64,000 bases of DNA from Bradyrhizobium sp. CCBAU 53421 (GTDB lineage Bacteria > Pseudomonadota > Alphaproteobacteria > Rhizobiales > Xanthobacteraceae), in the NCBI RefSeq assembly GCF_015291625.1, contig NZ_CP030047.1, positions 8,612,501 through 8,676,500 of the forward strand. Reading direction: 5' to 3'. The position numbers and the translations under genes were made by a program. Within the stretch, counting starts at the first letter, position 1, and every line of letters starts with the position of its first letter. The notes beneath the pieces were generated by a model, which was not told the DNA's origin, did no database searches, and was given only the letters and a program-made list of their open reading frames with translations. This document shows positions 44,345 through 52,514 of this stretch, piece after piece.

Positions 44345-45186
44345 TTTGCGGCCCTTTCGGCACCAAGGATACGCGCGCCGATATTCAACGCGAGCACGGT
44401 GAAGGTGATGAGCAATGCGCCGCTCCACGCCAGCTCTTTCCAGTAGGCGTAGGGGCTCTGCACGAAGTTGTTGATGGTCACCGGCAGGTTGGCCATCGTC
44501 TTGGTCAAGTCCCAGCTGAAGAACTGGTTCGACAGCGCGGTGAACAGCAGCGGCGCGGTTTCACCGGCGACGCGGGCGGTCGCCAGCAGCACGCCGGTGA
44601 TCAGACCCGATCGGGCCGCACGATAAGCGATCCGCTTGATCACCAGCGAACGCGGCAGGCCAAGCGCCGAGGCCGCCTCGCGCAGCGGATTGGGCACCAG
44701 CAGCAGCATGTCCTCGGTGGTGCGCAGCACGACCGGGATCACGATCACGGCGAGCGCGAGGCTGCCTGCGATCGCCGAGAAGCCGCGCATCGGCACCACC
44801 ACCGCGCCGTAGATGAACAGGCCGATGATGATCGACGGCGCGCTGAGCAGGATGTCGTTGATGAAGCGGATCACCGAGGTGAGCTTGTCGTGCTTGCCGT
44901 ATTCGGCGAGGTAAGTGCCGGCGAACAGGCCGAGCGGCGCGCCGATGCCGACGCCGATCACGGTCATGATGACCGAGCCGACGATGGCGTTGAGCAGGCC
45001 GCCATCGGTCGAGCCGGGCGGCGGCGTGTTCTGGGTGAACAGTTGCACGCTGAGGCCGGCAAGGCCGTTGTAGAGCAGCGTGATCAGGATCAGCGCCAGC
45101 CAGGTGACGCCGAACAGCGCCGCACCGACGCACAATGCGCGAATGACGATGTCGCTGCGGCGGCGGGATTTGTAGATCGGGTTCAT
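44341..45186 (-). CDS. pstA: phosphate ABC transporter permease PstA
   Basis: The 281-residue inner-membrane protein has six membrane helices and the coupling motif [20 protein letters not shown] near residue 190, with [17 protein letters not shown] near 220, typical of PstA. It pairs with PstC. It starts 4 nt after the pstC stop and overlaps pstB by four bases. Confidence 0.97.
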   Translation of the reverse strand: MNPIYKSRRRSDIVIRALCVGAALFGVTWLALILITLLYNGLAGLSVQLFTQNTPPPGSTDGGLLNAIVGSVIMTVIGVGIGAPLGLFAGTYLAEYGKHDKLTSVIRFINDILLSAPSIIIGLFIYGAVVVPMRGFSAIAGSLALAVIVIPVVLRTTEDMLLLVPNPLREAASALGLPRSLVIKRIAYRAARSGLITGVLLATARVAGETAPLLFTALSNQFFSWDLTKTMANLPVTINNFVQSPYAYWKELAWSGALLITFTVLALNIGARILGAERAAK

Positions 45187-45190
45187 GGCG

Positions 45191-46180
45191 TTACTTCCCC
45201 GCCTTCTTTTCGAGCCGCATCAGCATCAGCCGCGCGCCGGCGAGCACGAAGAAGGTCAGCACGAACAGCAGGAGGCCGAGCAGGATCAGGCCGGACTGGT
45301 GCAGGCCGTCGCTCTCGGCGAATTCGCTGGCGATCGCCGCCGAGATCGTGGTGCCCGGCGCGAAGATCGACGACGAGATCCGGAACGAGTTGCCGATGAT
45401 GAAGGTCACCGCCATGGTCTCGCCGAGCGCGCGGCCGAGCGCCAGCATGATGCCGCCGATCACGCCGACCCGGGTGTAGGGGATCACGACGCTGCGAACG
45501 ACTTCCCAGGTGGTGCAGCCCATGCCGTAGGCGGCCTCCTTCAGGACCGGCGGCACGGTTTTGAACACGTCGACCGAGATCGCCGTGATGAAGGGCAGCA
45601 CCATGATGGCAAGGATCAGCGCGGCGTTGAACAAGCTGAGATAGGACGGCGGGCCGGCGAATACCGCGCCCAGCACCGGGACGCCCTCGAACAGCCGGAT
45701 CATGAAGGGCTGGAACGTGTTGGCGAGGAACGGGCCCAGCACGAAGAAGCCCCACATGCCGTAGATGATCGAGGGGATGCCGGCGAGCAGCTCGATGGCG
45801 ATGCCGATCGGTCGGCGCAGCATTTGCGGGCAGAGCTCGGTGAGGAACACGGCGATGCCGATGCCGACCGGAATGGCGATCAGCATCGCGATGACGGAGG
45901 TGATCAGCGTGCCGTAGATCGGGCCGAGCGCACCGAGCACCGGCGGATCGGCCGAGGGCGCCCAGCGCTGCGTCCAGAGGAAGGCAAAACCGTATTCCTT
46001 CATCGCCGGCCAGGCGCCAACGATCAGCGACAGGATGATGCCGCCGAGGATCAACAGGACCGAGATCGCCGAGACGCGGGTGATCCAATAGAAGGTGAGA
46101 TCACCAAGCTTGAAAGCGCTGAGGGCCTTGGCGCGATCATAAGGTCCGGCGGCTTCCATTACATCGCTCTGAACAGCCAT
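45191..46180 (-). CDS. pstC: phosphate ABC transporter permease PstC
   Basis: The 329-residue permease has six helices, the first near residues 35-60 ([20 protein letters not shown]). The coupling loop is visible as [20 protein letters not shown] near 218 and [20 protein letters not shown] near 252. ATG 46180 ([20 protein letters not shown]) is preferred because the frame to 46261 runs into the hairpin-rich pstS-pstC spacer. Confidence 0.96.
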   Translation of the reverse strand: MAVQSDVMEAAGPYDRAKALSAFKLGDLTFYWITRVSAISVLLILGGIILSLIVGAWPAMKEYGFAFLWTQRWAPSADPPVLGALGPIYGTLITSVIAMLIAIPVGIGIAVFLTELCPQMLRRPIGIAIELLAGIPSIIYGMWGFFVLGPFLANTFQPFMIRLFEGVPVLGAVFAGPPSYLSLFNAALILAIMVLPFITAISVDVFKTVPPVLKEAAYGMGCTTWEVVRSVVIPYTRVGVIGGIMLALGRALGETMAVTFIIGNSFRISSSIFAPGTTISAAIASEFAESDGLHQSGLILLGLLLFVLTFFVLAGARLMLMRLEKKAGK

Positions 46181-46303
46181 GTCTGCCACGCCAATCCCCT
46201 CTTTTTTATTTGAAACCTGCACAAACCGCCACGCCCCCGGAGCGATCTTCATCTGACGCATAAGGCCGGGCGTCGTTCCGGTTGCGCCTCCCGGGGCGCG
46301 AAT

Positions 46304-46347
46304 CCCGGGCTCCGGCCGCCCTTCTTGCGGCGGTGACGGAGCCCGGG
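46304..46347 (-). promoter_or_regulatory. stem-loop 1 between pstS and pstC
   Basis: CCCGGGCTCCG (46304-46314) and CGGAGCCCGGG (46337-46347) are perfect 11-bp arms, with a further GCCGCC/GGCGG pairing inside. There is no T tract in the pst direction, so it is more likely an mRNA-stabilising or attenuating stem than a full terminator. Confidence 0.7.
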
Positions 46348-46360
46348 TCTTGGTCGCTCA

Positions 46361-46391
46361 GCCTGTGCCGCGCTCAGGAGGCGGCACAGGC
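46361..46391 (-). promoter_or_regulatory. stem-loop 2 between pstS and pstC
   Basis: GCCTGTGCCGC and GCGGCACAGGC are perfect 11-bp arms around loop GCTCAGGAG, 20 bp after the pstS stop. Such a stem downstream of a binding-protein gene usually raises that gene's transcript above the permease genes. Confidence 0.75.
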
Positions 46392-46410
46392 TTTGTTCGA
46401 AGCGTCGGAC

Positions 46411-47421
46411 TTAGCTCTTGATGTCCGAGGACCAGGTCTTCTCGATCAGCTTGACGACCGAGTCCGGCATCGGGATGTAGTCGAGCTCTTCGGCCGCCTT
46501 GTCGCCCTTCTCGAAGGCGTACTTGAAGAACTTGAGCGCTTCCTGCGAGGCCGCCTTGTCGGTCGAGTCCTTGTGCATCAGGATGAAGGTCGCCGCGGTG
46601 ATCGGCCAGGAGGCTTCGCCCGGCTGGTCGGTCAGGATCACGTAGTAGCCGGGGGCCTTGGCCCAGTCGGCGTTCGACGCGGCGGCCTGGAAGGCACCGA
46701 TGGTCGGCTGCACGGTCTTGCCGGCCTTGTTGACCAGCGCGGTGTAGGTCAGCTTGTTCTGCTTGGCATAGGCGTATTCGACATAGCCGATCGCGTTCTT
46801 GGTCTGGCTGATGTTGCCGGCAACACCTTCGTTGCCCTTGGCGCCGACGCCGACCGGCCACTCGACCGCGGTGCCCGAACCGACCTTGGACTTCCAGTCG
46901 GCATTCGACTTGGAGAGGTAGTCGGTGAAGTTGAAGGTGGTGCCCGAACCATCCGAACGGCGCACGACGGTGATGGCGTCGCCCGGCAGGGTCAGCTTCG
47001 GATTGAGCTTGGCGATCGCGGCGTCATTCCACTTGGTGATCTTGCCGAGATAGATGTCGCCGAGCACTTCGCCCGAGAGCACGAGATCGCCCGGCTTGAC
47101 GCCTTCGACGTTCACGACCGGAACGATCGCGCCCATCACCATCGGCCACTGAACCAGGCCGTCCTTTTCGAGCTGCTCGGCCTTGAGCGGCGCGTCGGTG
47201 GCGCCGAAGGTCACGGTCTTGGCCTGGATCTGCTTGATGCCGGCGCCGGAGCCGATCGACTGATAGTTCAGACCGTTGCCGGTCTCCTTCTTGTAGGCGT
47301 CAGCCCACTTCGAATAGATCGGGAACGGAAACGTCGCGCCCGCGCCGGTAATATCGGCAGCGAAGGCCGACGTCGAAGCGGCCACCATGCCGGCAGCGAC
47401 GATTGCTTTGATGAAATTCAT
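46411..47421 (-). CDS. pstS: periplasmic phosphate-binding protein
   Basis: The 336-residue precursor begins [20 protein letters not shown] with signal cleavage after FAA near residue 22. The mature protein shows [20 protein letters not shown], the phosphate-contact regions GSGAGIKQ near 56, [10 protein letters not shown] near 70 and [19 protein letters not shown] near 148. It captures phosphate for PstCAB. ATG 47421 starts the signal peptide; the longer frame from 47484 lacks one. A Pho box lies about 100 bp upstream. Confidence 0.98.
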   Translation of the reverse strand: MNFIKAIVAAGMVAASTSAFAADITGAGATFPFPIYSKWADAYKKETGNGLNYQSIGSGAGIKQIQAKTVTFGATDAPLKAEQLEKDGLVQWPMVMGAIVPVVNVEGVKPGDLVLSGEVLGDIYLGKITKWNDAAIAKLNPKLTLPGDAITVVRRSDGSGTTFNFTDYLSKSNADWKSKVGSGTAVEWPVGVGAKGNEGVAGNISQTKNAIGYVEYAYAKQNKLTYTALVNKAGKTVQPTIGAFQAAASNADWAKAPGYYVILTDQPGEASWPITAATFILMHKDSTDKAASQEALKFFKYAFEKGDKAAEELDYIPMPDSVVKLIEKTWSSDIKS

Positions 47422-47508
47422 GGGGTGGTCTCCATCTTGTGAGCGAAGCGCCGAACGCGCCCGATCGCGCTCACGCCGGTCCATCTAGGAGCGGTCGGTG
47501 CTGCTTTT

Positions 47509-47537
47509 ACGAAGGTTGGATGACAGTTGGATGACAG
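47509..47537 (-). promoter_or_regulatory. Pho box upstream of pstS
   Basis: On the minus strand CTGTCAT-CCAA-CTGTCAT occupies 47537-47520, two perfect 7-bp PhoB half-sites at 11-bp spacing, followed by CCAA and a weaker third half-site CCTTCGT (47515-47509). It lies 99 bp before the pstS start and should drive pstSCAB-phoU-phoB under phosphate starvation. Confidence 0.92.
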
Positions 47538-47557
47538 CTCTAAGCAGCTGAAAATAC

Positions 47558-48886
47558 TTAGCTTTGGGTCAGCAACGGGGTCTTCGGCCGGGGAAAACAG
47601 GCGGTAAAAGTCGCGCCATTCCTCGGCACGCTCTCGATCACAAGACGCCCGCGATGACGGTTAAGAATATGTTTCACCAGCGATAATCCGAGGCCGGTTC
47701 CGCCCTGGTTACGGCTGTCGCCGACGTCGACGCGGTAGAAGCGCTCGGTCAGCCGCGGCAGGTGCTCCGGGGCGATGCCGGGGCCGAAATCCCGTACCAT
47801 GACACGGATTTCGGGGCTCCCCTCACCCGATGCGCCCGAAACGGCCTGATTGAGCGACACTATGACGCGGCCGCCCGAGGCGCCGTATTTGAGGGCGTTC
47901 TCGATCAGGTTCTCGAACAGGCGCAGCAGTTCCTCGCGGTCCCCGGCGATCGTGACCGGGGCCTGCGGCAGGTCGACGTCAATCTCGACCTGGCGCTCGC
48001 TGGCCAGCGCCTCGAGCCCGTCGGCGACCTGGCGGATGATCGGCACGATATCGATCGAGGCCTCGGGCCGCACATGGGCCGACAGCTCGACCCGCGACAG
48101 CGACAGCAGGTCGTCGATCAGCCGCGCCATGCGGGTGGCCTGGGTGTGCATGATGCCGAGGAAGCGCTCGCGCGCTCGGGCGTCCTCGCGCGCCGGCCCC
48201 TGCAGCGTGTCGATGAAGCCGGACAACGCGGCGAGCGGCGTGCGCAGCTCATGGCTGGCATTGGCGACGAAGTCGGCGCGCATCTCCTCGACCCGGCGCA
48301 GCGGCGTCAGATCGTGGAAGGTCATCAGCATGCACTTCTCGGTGCCGCCGAACTGGGTCGGTACCGGCACCGGCGTGATCACCAACTCCATCCAGCGATC
48401 GACGGGAACGTGGTCGGTGTAGGTGGCGCGGCGCGGCTCGGTGGTCGCGATCGCCTCGCGCAATGCGGTGATAATCTCCGGCGAACGCAGGGCAAATTGC
48501 GCCAGTTCGTTCTTGCGCAGCGCCGGCGCAAGCTGCGACGCGGCGGCATTGAGATGGATGACGCGGCCGGCACGATCGAGCAGCACGGCCGGATCCGGCA
48601 TGCCGGCGACGACGGCGCTGACGGCGGCGGCCTCGACCGGATTGCCGCCGCGGACATCCTCGCGCGAGGTTCCGGCATCGTGCAGCCGCCACGGCACCAG
48701 CGCCGCGGCCGCGATGCAGACGAACACCGCGCAGGCGCGCACCAGCGACAATTCGCCGAGCGCGACCACGACGCTCAGCGCCAGCGCGGCAGCGAGCAGG
48801 ATCAGCGCGGAGTGGCGCAGGCGGTCGGGCCAGGGCGAGAAGATGGATTGCGGCGTATCGTCAATTGCCATCGCGGCGGCTTTCAT
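47558..48886 (-). CDS. phoR: PhoR phosphate-responsive sensor histidine kinase
   Basis: The 442-residue kinase has two N-terminal membrane helices (about residues 25-65), a PAS domain near 90-190 (GMPDPAVLLDRAGRVIHLNA), HisKA with phospho-acceptor His in VANASHELRTPLAALSGFID near 210-230, and HATPase_c with NLIENALKYGASGGRV, DFGPGIAPEHLPRL and GGTGLGLSLVKHIL. It phosphorylates PhoB when PstSCAB/PhoU signal low phosphate. It lies upstream of pstS on the same strand, but the Pho box in between gives pstS its own promoter. MAIDDTPQ at 48871 is an alternative start. Confidence 0.96.
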   Translation of the reverse strand: MKAAAMAIDDTPQSIFSPWPDRLRHSALILLAAALALSVVVALGELSLVRACAVFVCIAAAALVPWRLHDAGTSREDVRGGNPVEAAAVSAVVAGMPDPAVLLDRAGRVIHLNAAASQLAPALRKNELAQFALRSPEIITALREAIATTEPRRATYTDHVPVDRWMELVITPVPVPTQFGGTEKCMLMTFHDLTPLRRVEEMRADFVANASHELRTPLAALSGFIDTLQGPAREDARARERFLGIMHTQATRMARLIDDLLSLSRVELSAHVRPEASIDIVPIIRQVADGLEALASERQVEIDVDLPQAPVTIAGDREELLRLFENLIENALKYGASGGRVIVSLNQAVSGASGEGSPEIRVMVRDFGPGIAPEHLPRLTERFYRVDVGDSRNQGGTGLGLSLVKHILNRHRGRLVIESVPRNGATFTACFPRPKTPLLTQS

Positions 48887-48955
48887 CCCGTCGGTTCATG
48901 TCTCGCCCAGGCGCGGTCACGTCGACCTTCCCTCGGGAGGCATCGGGCCGCTTCA

Positions 48956-50011
48956 TCAGACCCCGGAATCACCGCGCTTGCGGACCAGAACCGCCTCGTG
49001 ATGCGGCTCGGCGCGGGGACCCGAATCAGTCTGCGGCAGCCGTTTGAGTCGGGCGCCGACGATAACCTCCCGAAACGTCAGCAAGATTACAGATATGACG
49101 AACGGCGCAATATAGTAGAGCAGGCGGAACAGCAGCATACCGCCGAGCAGGTCCTCGCGATCCATCTGCCAGAGGCCGACCAGCATGGCGGCGTCGAACA
49201 CCCCGAGCCCGCCGGGGGAGTGGCTGGCGAAGCCGAGCAGGGTCGCCGAGACGAAGATGACCGCGACAACGACGAAGCCGAGATTGGGCTCGTCCGGCAC
49301 CAGCACGTACATCGCCAGCGCGCAGAAACCGAGGTCGACGATGCCGATCGCGATCTGCAGCAGCGTCAGCGGGCCGCCCGGCAGGGTCACCGTCCAGGGG
49401 CCGCGGCCGACCACCCGCGGCTGGGTCCAGACCCAGACCACATAGGCGACCAGCGCGATGATGATGCCGCAGGCCAGGGTGCGGTTGAGCCAGGGCGGCA
49501 GCTGGTCGATGTTGGCGGCGGCTTCCGGATGGTAGGCGATGCCGAGCCCGAGCACCGCGGCATTGCCGAGCCAGAAGGTCAGGCCGGCGAGGAAGCAGAT
49601 CTTGGCTACGTCGATCGCGTTCAGTCCCCAGGCCGAATAAATCCGGTAGCGCACCGCGCCGCCGGTGAAGACGCTGGCGCCGACATTGTGGCCGATCGAA
49701 TAGGAGGTGAATGCGGCGAGCGCATTGATGCGGTAGGGCACGTGGGCGTGGCCGATCGCGCGCACCGCGAACAGATCGTAGAAGGTCAGCGTGAAGTAGC
49801 CGGCCGCGACGAACAGTCCCGCCAGCGCGATTTGTCGCGGCTCGGTGCTCTTGATGGCCTCGAGCACCTCGTTGGTGTCGATGCCGCGCAGCATATGATA
49901 GAGGACGTAGCAGGCGATGCCGATGACGGCGATGCTGATGACAACACCCAGCCGATGCAGGATTTGCTTCTGGCGCAGAAACGCCATCGCCCTGCGTATT
50001 GCTTCCAGCAT
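48956..50011 (-). CDS. YbhN/UPF0104-type multi-pass membrane protein
   Basis: The 351-residue protein has about eight membrane helices and the LPG-synthase-TM-like flippase pattern: FTSYSIGHNVGASVFTGGAV near residue 102, LTFWLGNAAVLG near 145 and GFASHSPGGLGVFDAAMLVG near 260 (the S-x-P-G-G-L-G-x-x-E/D motif of the family). Proteins of this family (YbhN, and the N-terminal half of MprF) move lipids across the membrane; here no synthase domain is attached. It starts upstream of phoR but the 69-bp gap does not prove an operon. Substrate unknown. Confidence 0.9.
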   Translation of the reverse strand: MLEAIRRAMAFLRQKQILHRLGVVISIAVIGIACYVLYHMLRGIDTNEVLEAIKSTEPRQIALAGLFVAAGYFTLTFYDLFAVRAIGHAHVPYRINALAAFTSYSIGHNVGASVFTGGAVRYRIYSAWGLNAIDVAKICFLAGLTFWLGNAAVLGLGIAYHPEAAANIDQLPPWLNRTLACGIIIALVAYVVWVWTQPRVVGRGPWTVTLPGGPLTLLQIAIGIVDLGFCALAMYVLVPDEPNLGFVVVAVIFVSATLLGFASHSPGGLGVFDAAMLVGLWQMDREDLLGGMLLFRLLYYIAPFVISVILLTFREVIVGARLKRLPQTDSGPRAEPHHEAVLVRKRGDSGV

Positions 50012-50364
50012 CTAGACCTCGAATTGCGATCCCGCGACGACGGCTCCCGGGCGAACCCCGCCGGCGCTTCGCTGTGCCCCGACCCCTGTAGCGCGTTTTA
50101 AGCCGGAGTGGAATTCGCCAAACGACAATAAAACGCGCATCTTCAAGATATTAGGAATGATTCATGACAGCGGGTACACAAATATGCGCGTTTCCCGCCA
50201 CCTTCGACAAGGCTTGACATCGACGTGCGGCAGTTAGCCGGCCGAACGGCACACAAGACCATCCGGGAAACTACGGGAGCAGGAGCGACGCCGCGGCGCC
50301 CGCGCAACGAAAATTGCCGCCGCAATGGTCATGCGACGGCGACGAAGCAAGCCTGTGTAGATTT
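50012..50364. other. 353-bp gene-free spacer
   Basis: No gene is seen. An inverted repeat GCGCGTTTTA (50091-50100) / TAAAACGCGC (50129-50138) with a 28-nt spacer is the only structure that I notice; it probably belongs to the promoter of the membrane protein gene or to the repeat families. Confidence 0.5.
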
Positions 50365-50592
50365 TTATGCCCGTGCCGCAGCCACCGCGGTGACGATTTC
50401 GGCGGCATCGGGAAAATGCCCCTTCACGCGCTTGGCGATCACTTTGCCGTCAAGCTTGACCTCGAAGACGCCGCCCCTGCCGGGCACCAGCTCGGGATCG
50501 AGCCCGAGCCGTTCGTGCAGCAGCGCGGCGGCGGCCCTGGCGCGCTTCTCATAGCCGCAGGGACGGCAATAGATGATCGAAAGCTCGGTCAT
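50365..50592 (-). CDS. SelT/SelW/SelH-family protein (Rdx, cysteine form)
   Basis: The 75-residue protein begins MTELSIIYCRPCGYEKRARA: a beta strand followed by the CxxC redox pair (C9, C12) in the place where eukaryotic and some bacterial members use selenocysteine. The C-terminal GRGGVFEVKLDGKVIAKRVK plus GHFPDAAEIVTAV completes the thioredoxin-like Rdx fold. It is a small cytosolic redox protein of unknown partner. It follows the dehalogenase gene by 19 bp and could be co-transcribed. Confidence 0.9.
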   Translation of the reverse strand: MTELSIIYCRPCGYEKRARAAAALLHERLGLDPELVPGRGGVFEVKLDGKVIAKRVKGHFPDAAEIVTAVAAARA

Positions 50593-50611
50593 GGCGTCCT
50601 CTCCCATCCAC

Positions 50612-51520
50612 TCATGCTGCGAGATGTTGCGCGTTGACGGCTTCGATCCCGGCGATCCAGCCTGCAACCGAGCGGCCGATCGCCTCCGGATGATCTTCCT
50701 GCAGGTAATGCGCACCGGCGCCGAGCTGGATGACCGCGCAATGCTGCAGCCTGGCCGCGAAATCCGCGGCGAAGGCCGGCGACACCAGCGCTCCGGGAGA
50801 TCCCGTGAACAGCAGCTTCGGATAGGTCGATGCCGCGAGCGCCGCGTGCGCCGCGGTGAGCGCCTGATCGACATCGGCAGGTTCGCCCGCGATCGGCAGC
50901 TCACGCGGCAGCATCAGGGTCGGCTTGCGGCTCTCGCGGGTCGCAAACGGCGCACGGTAGGCGGCCATCTCCTCCTCGCTGAGCGAACGCAGGATCGAGC
51001 CGGGCAGCACGCGTTCGACGAACGCGTTGTTGTCGAGGATCATCGCCTCGCCCACTCCCGGCGTGCGGAATTTCCGGAACGTGTCCCGGGCGGCCTCGTG
51101 CTGGTGGAAGTCGGACCAGTCCCGCATCGGGCGGATGAACTCCATGAAGGCGAGCCCGCGCACGAGTTGCGGACGGCGCGCCGCGAGATGGAACGCGAGC
51201 GCCGTGCCCCAATCCTGCGCGATGAGATACGCCGAGCTGATGCCGAGCTCGTCGATCAGCGCATCGAGATAATCCGCATGATCGAAGAAGCGGTAGGCGA
51301 TGTCGGGCTTGCCGGACTGGCCGTAGCCGATCAGGTCGGGCGCGATGCAGTGCCCGACCGGCGCCACCAGCGGCATGATGTTGCGCCAGATATAGGATGA
51401 GGTCGGATTGCCGTGCAGGAACAGCACGTGCGGCGCATCGCTGCGCCCAAGCTCGCGATGGGCCATCGTGCTCCCGAGCACGGCGCGATGATGCAGGCTG
51501 ATATCGGCGGACATGGTCAT
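50612..51520 (-). CDS. haloalkane dehalogenase-like alpha/beta hydrolase
   Basis: The 302-residue protein has the HLD-II pattern: oxyanion and halide-binding HGNPTSSYIWRNIMP near residue 36 and the nucleophile elbow AQDWGTALAFHLA near 104 with Asp (not Ser) followed by Trp. GAGAHYLQEDHPEAIG near 270 supplies the base His and a Glu nearby. DhaA-type enzymes hydrolyse haloalkanes to alcohols. Asp-Trp at the elbow argues for true dehalogenase chemistry, but the substrate is not known. ATG 51520 overlaps the TetR gene stop by four bases, so the two form one operon. Confidence 0.9.
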   Translation of the reverse strand: MTMSADISLHHRAVLGSTMAHRELGRSDAPHVLFLHGNPTSSYIWRNIMPLVAPVGHCIAPDLIGYGQSGKPDIAYRFFDHADYLDALIDELGISSAYLIAQDWGTALAFHLAARRPQLVRGLAFMEFIRPMRDWSDFHQHEAARDTFRKFRTPGVGEAMILDNNAFVERVLPGSILRSLSEEEMAAYRAPFATRESRKPTLMLPRELPIAGEPADVDQALTAAHAALAASTYPKLLFTGSPGALVSPAFAADFAARLQHCAVIQLGAGAHYLQEDHPEAIGRSVAGWIAGIEAVNAQHLAA

Positions 51521-52116
51521 GGCAACTCCTTGAACACGGTTTGGAAGGCGATCGTCTTGAAACGCTCGAGCGCGGCCGCGCTGCGCTCGACCTTCATGCG
51601 CAGCATCGCGCCCTGCCAGGATGCGAGCAGGAAATCGGCCAGCGCGTCGGCATCGAAGTCGGACGCAATCTCGCCCTTGGCCTGGGCCTCAGTGATGCAG
51701 GCCGCGAACGGCGCGCGCCATTCCCGGAAGATCTCGTCGAGCTGCGCGCGCAGCATCTCGCTCGAGCCCGACGCCTCGAGGCTGAAATCGCCGATCAGGC
51801 AGCCGCGGGTGAAGCCGTCATGCGCCAGCTTGCCGGTGATCAGATCGAGATAGCGCCGGAGCCTGTCGCGCGGCGGCAGCGTCGTGTCGCCGAGCGCTTC
51901 CGTGACGAGGCCGCGCACATAGAGGAAGTAGCGGTCGAGCACTTCCGACGCGAAGAGCTCCTTCGAGCGGAAGTGGTTGGTGAACGAGCCCTGCGGCGCG
52001 CCGGCCGCGGCAGTGACGTCGCGCACGCTGGTGCCATGATACCCGGTTCGGAACATTTCCTTCAGGCCGGCGTCGAGGATGGCATCGCGGAGAGAGGGTT
52101 TTGGCATAGGCAGCAT
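51517..52116 (-). CDS. TetR/AcrR-family transcriptional regulator
   Basis: The 199-residue protein has an N-terminal HTH (ILDAGLKEMFRTGYHGTSVR then DVTAAAGAPQGSFTNHFRSK) typical of AcrR relatives with the F-T-N-H-F recognition helix, and an all-helical ligand domain. It most likely represses its own operon with the dehalogenase gene. ATG 52116 begins 3 bp from an 18-bp palindrome, leaving no room for a normal ribosome-binding site; a leaderless message or use of the internal ATG at 52107 is possible. The ligand might be a haloalkane or its product, which is inference. Confidence 0.92.
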   Translation of the reverse strand: MLPMPKPSLRDAILDAGLKEMFRTGYHGTSVRDVTAAAGAPQGSFTNHFRSKELFASEVLDRYFLYVRGLVTEALGDTTLPPRDRLRRYLDLITGKLAHDGFTRGCLIGDFSLEASGSSEMLRAQLDEIFREWRAPFAACITEAQAKGEIASDFDADALADFLLASWQGAMLRMKVERSAAALERFKTIAFQTVFKELP

Positions 52117-52118
52117 TT

Positions 52119-52136
52119 AATACGTACGTACGTATT
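52119..52136. promoter_or_regulatory. perfect 18-bp palindromic operator of the TetR gene
   Basis: AATACGTACGTACGTATT is fully self-complementary and abuts the TetR gene start. TACGTACGTA-type palindromes are common TetR-family targets, so this is the probable autoregulatory operator. Confidence 0.85.
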
Positions 52137-52215
52137 GATGTCAAGCAGCCAAATGAATGCGGCCCGCCCGCGCCGGGCGATGCCGCTCAGACCTGCCGGA
52201 TCGAAGGTTAGGAGG

Positions 52216-52512
52216 TCAGCTCGCCCGCCTGCCGCGTGAAACCACCCAGTCGCGCAGCCAGGAGCCGATCGCGCAACCGACGAGGTAGAGTGCGAACATG
52301 ACCAGGAAGAGGTCCAGCCAGTAGCCGAAGCGGCCGGGAACGACCCGCGCAAGCGACGCCGCCACCAGCGCGGCGGCGAGCAGCGCCAGCCAGATCATCC
52401 AGACCCGTGAGAGGGCCTGCGCCCGATGCACCACGGCGATCCAGCCCATGCCGAAGCCGAGCAGTGCGGCGCCGAGCAGCCAACCCCAGAAGAATGTCGC
52501 GAGCACGGTCAT
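52216..52512 (-). CDS. small membrane protein paired with OmpA-family gene
   Basis: The 98-residue protein has three hydrophobic helices (about residues 5-27, 36-57 and 64-84) and a short basic tail (RDWVVSRGRRAS). It starts 2 nt after the OmpA-like gene stop, so the two are translationally coupled. It may anchor or help insert the OmpA/BON protein. I recognise no named family. Its ATG at 52512 lies right at the coupled junction. Confidence 0.8.
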   Translation of the reverse strand: MTVLATFFWGWLLGAALLGFGMGWIAVVHRAQALSRVWMIWLALLAAALVAASLARVVPGRFGYWLDLFLVMFALYLVGCAIGSWLRDWVVSRGRRAS

Positions 52513-52514
52513 CG

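Noticed and set aside
47762..50101. 779-codon plus-strand frame across phoR and the YbhN-like gene
   Set aside because: It crosses two well-supported minus-strand genes and their spacer; it is only an absence of stop codons in GC-rich sequence.
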